DNA of 64,000 bases. It comes from JASHVB01 sp963780805 (lineage in GTDB: Bacteria; Pseudomonadota; Alphaproteobacteria; Acetobacterales; Acetobacteraceae). The notes under the pieces are model-generated. The model did not search any database and had not been told where the DNA came from. It saw only the letters and a program-made list of their open reading frames with translations. The stretch covers positions 372,001-436,000 of the forward strand of contig CAWADP010000010.1 in assembly GCA_963780805.1 (NCBI GenBank). The letters are read 5' to 3'. This document shows positions 63,081-64,000 of this stretch, one piece after another. A program made the position numbers and the translations under genes. Positions within the stretch are counted from its first letter, which is position 1. Every line of letters starts with the position of its first letter.

Positions 63081-63275
63081 GGTTACGTTCTCGCGGATGG
63101 CGACACGATCGCACCGCCGATCTTGAGCGGCATCATGCTCGGCTAGAACTGGCGGGTCATGTTCATCGTCACGGGGCTGGCCGGCGTGGTCACCGCCGGC
63201 CTCTGGTTCCTGATCTATCGTGACCCGAGAACGCAGGCGTTGGGACCGCAGGACGAGTCCTATCTGCGCAGTTGC
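63081..63275 (+). pseudogene. MFS transporter fragment with internal stop
   Basis: The frame reads DTIAPPILSGIMLG, TAG (63144-63146), then NWRVMFIVTGLAGVVTAGLWFLIYRDPRTQALGPQDESYLRS. This is the helix 4-6 region of a hexuronate/glucarate-type major facilitator protein (the R-V-M-F and YRDP blocks). The stop stands where an aromatic residue is usual. The frame then loses similarity. Both ends of the gene are missing. Confidence 0.65.
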
Positions 63276-63388
63276 CGCGCGTCTGCCAGCGCCCAGGCGC
63301 ACGTTTGCGAGGTGCGCTGTGATGCCCCTCACACTCTTTGACTGCTGGGCCGGCTATAGTGTCGCTCGAAGTCAGAGGGAGAGAGAAC

Positions 63389-63708
63389 ACGGCAAACGAT
63401 GACGTGGCAATCACCGAGTACAAGAAGGGCGGTTATTCAACCGCGGCCGGCTCGAGCGAGACCTATACTTTCTGGTGGGGCTGCCGGCTCAAACAATCCC
63501 AACGGATTTTTCGATGTCTTCGTGGCCCCCGAGAATGATCGTCGACACACGACAATTCAACCGCTAGTCGCGTAGTCGAAACAAACTGGCCACTACCGGC
63601 TCGTTCAAGGTGATTGTGTTTTTGACACTGCGCAATGGCAACGATTTCCAAGTGAATTTTGTTGCGAATCACATTCGGATTTATTCGGGTCAGGTCGTGG
63701 TCAATTAG
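63389..63708 (+). pseudogene. small gene of unknown family with lost start and two frameshifts
   Basis: AGGGAGAGAG stands before ACG GCA AAC GAT GAC, where ATG would be expected at 63389, giving (M)ANDDVAITEYKKGGYSTAAGSSETYTFWW. One extra G near 63479 leads to AAGSNNPNGFFDVFVAPENDRRHTTIQPL; one extra base near 63567 leads to SRSRNKLATTGSFKVIVFLTLRNGNDFQVNFVANHIRIYS, stop TAG 63708. About 105 residues after repair. The sequence is less GC-rich than its surroundings. I do not recognise the family. Confidence 0.55.
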
Positions 63709-64000
63709 TTCTCCGGCCTCCGGTTTATGGATCCGGAGCCTCATCGGTGAGCGCTTCGGGGTCGGCACCTTTCCCGTCCGCTTTTCGTAATGCGCCGGCG
63801 GGGCAGGAAAGACTCCTGCCCGCTTCGCTACCCTGTGGTTGCCACACCAACCAGAGGGCGAAGGGGATGCCGGATCCGGCGGAGTTGCCATGACGTCGCC
63901 ATTGCGGTGACGGCTGCCACCCTGCAGCCGGAGCGCCGTTCAGCTTGCGGCAGGCTGCGCCGGCGGCGGTCTATTAGTAGCCCGCGAAGAGAAGTCGGTT
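63709..64000. other. end of window, no gene seen
   Basis: No ORF with recognisable protein on either strand. A minus-strand frame across 63463-63891 overlaps the decayed gene and looks like a shadow. Confidence 0.4.

Overview
The window is a chromosomal stretch of a GC-rich alphaproteobacterium, most likely from the Rhodospirillales and perhaps Acetobacteraceae. Support comes from a hopanoid exporter of the HpnN type, the order rpmH-rnpA-yidD-yidC-engB on one strand, xerD divergent from a fused aroK-aroB gene, and AT-poor third codon positions. The genus cannot be named from sequence alone. I saw no rRNA or tRNA gene, no CRISPR array and no complete insertion sequence.

Layout. 1-5 kb: the 5' part of glgA, two small glycine-zipper lipoproteins, mreB, a YcgN-type cysteine-cluster protein and a DapA-like aldolase. 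5-10 kb: a Uma2 nuclease, then a four-gene ABC uptake operon (binding protein, ATPase, two permeases) broken by about 18 single-base frame changes although all motifs survive. 10-19 kb: a radical SAM enzyme, a VOC protein, a WYL regulator divergent from a GNAT enzyme, a hybrid histidine kinase, and two neighbouring two-component loci. 19-24 kb: the ribosome/RNase P/membrane-insertion cluster and a glycosyltransferase. 24-33 kb: copper-delivery proteins (SCO1, PCuAC), a flavin-dependent oxidoreductase, an LpxR-like protein, a cupin with a lysine-rich tail, a lactonase and a CbiX-like chelatase. 33-40 kb: xerD, aroKB, two secreted proteins and recG.

37-46.5 kb is an accessory zone of small two-gene units and wreckage: a broken AbrB antitoxin, a broken EACC-like gene, two copies of a DUF4160/DUF2442 pair, a higA with only part of higB, and a second truncated copy of the recG 3' end about 1.3 kb from the first. 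An amidase/hydrolase operon sits inside it. 46-64 kb: hpnN, a MetE-like methyltransferase, a phosphonoacetate hydrolase with divergent LysR gene, an outer-membrane efflux channel, a large unknown protein, an acetolactate synthase-like enzyme, a dienelactone hydrolase/SnoaL fusion with a partner, and finally decayed genes.

Three families of dispersed palindromes fill many gaps. The commonest (about ten copies) is built on a TGTCATTGCGAG...CTCGCAATGACA inverted repeat; one copy of a second family seems to supply the N-terminus of EngB. Frame breaks occur in at least eight loci besides the ABC operon, so part of the damage may be sequencing error. This has to be settled with reads before any biological reading.
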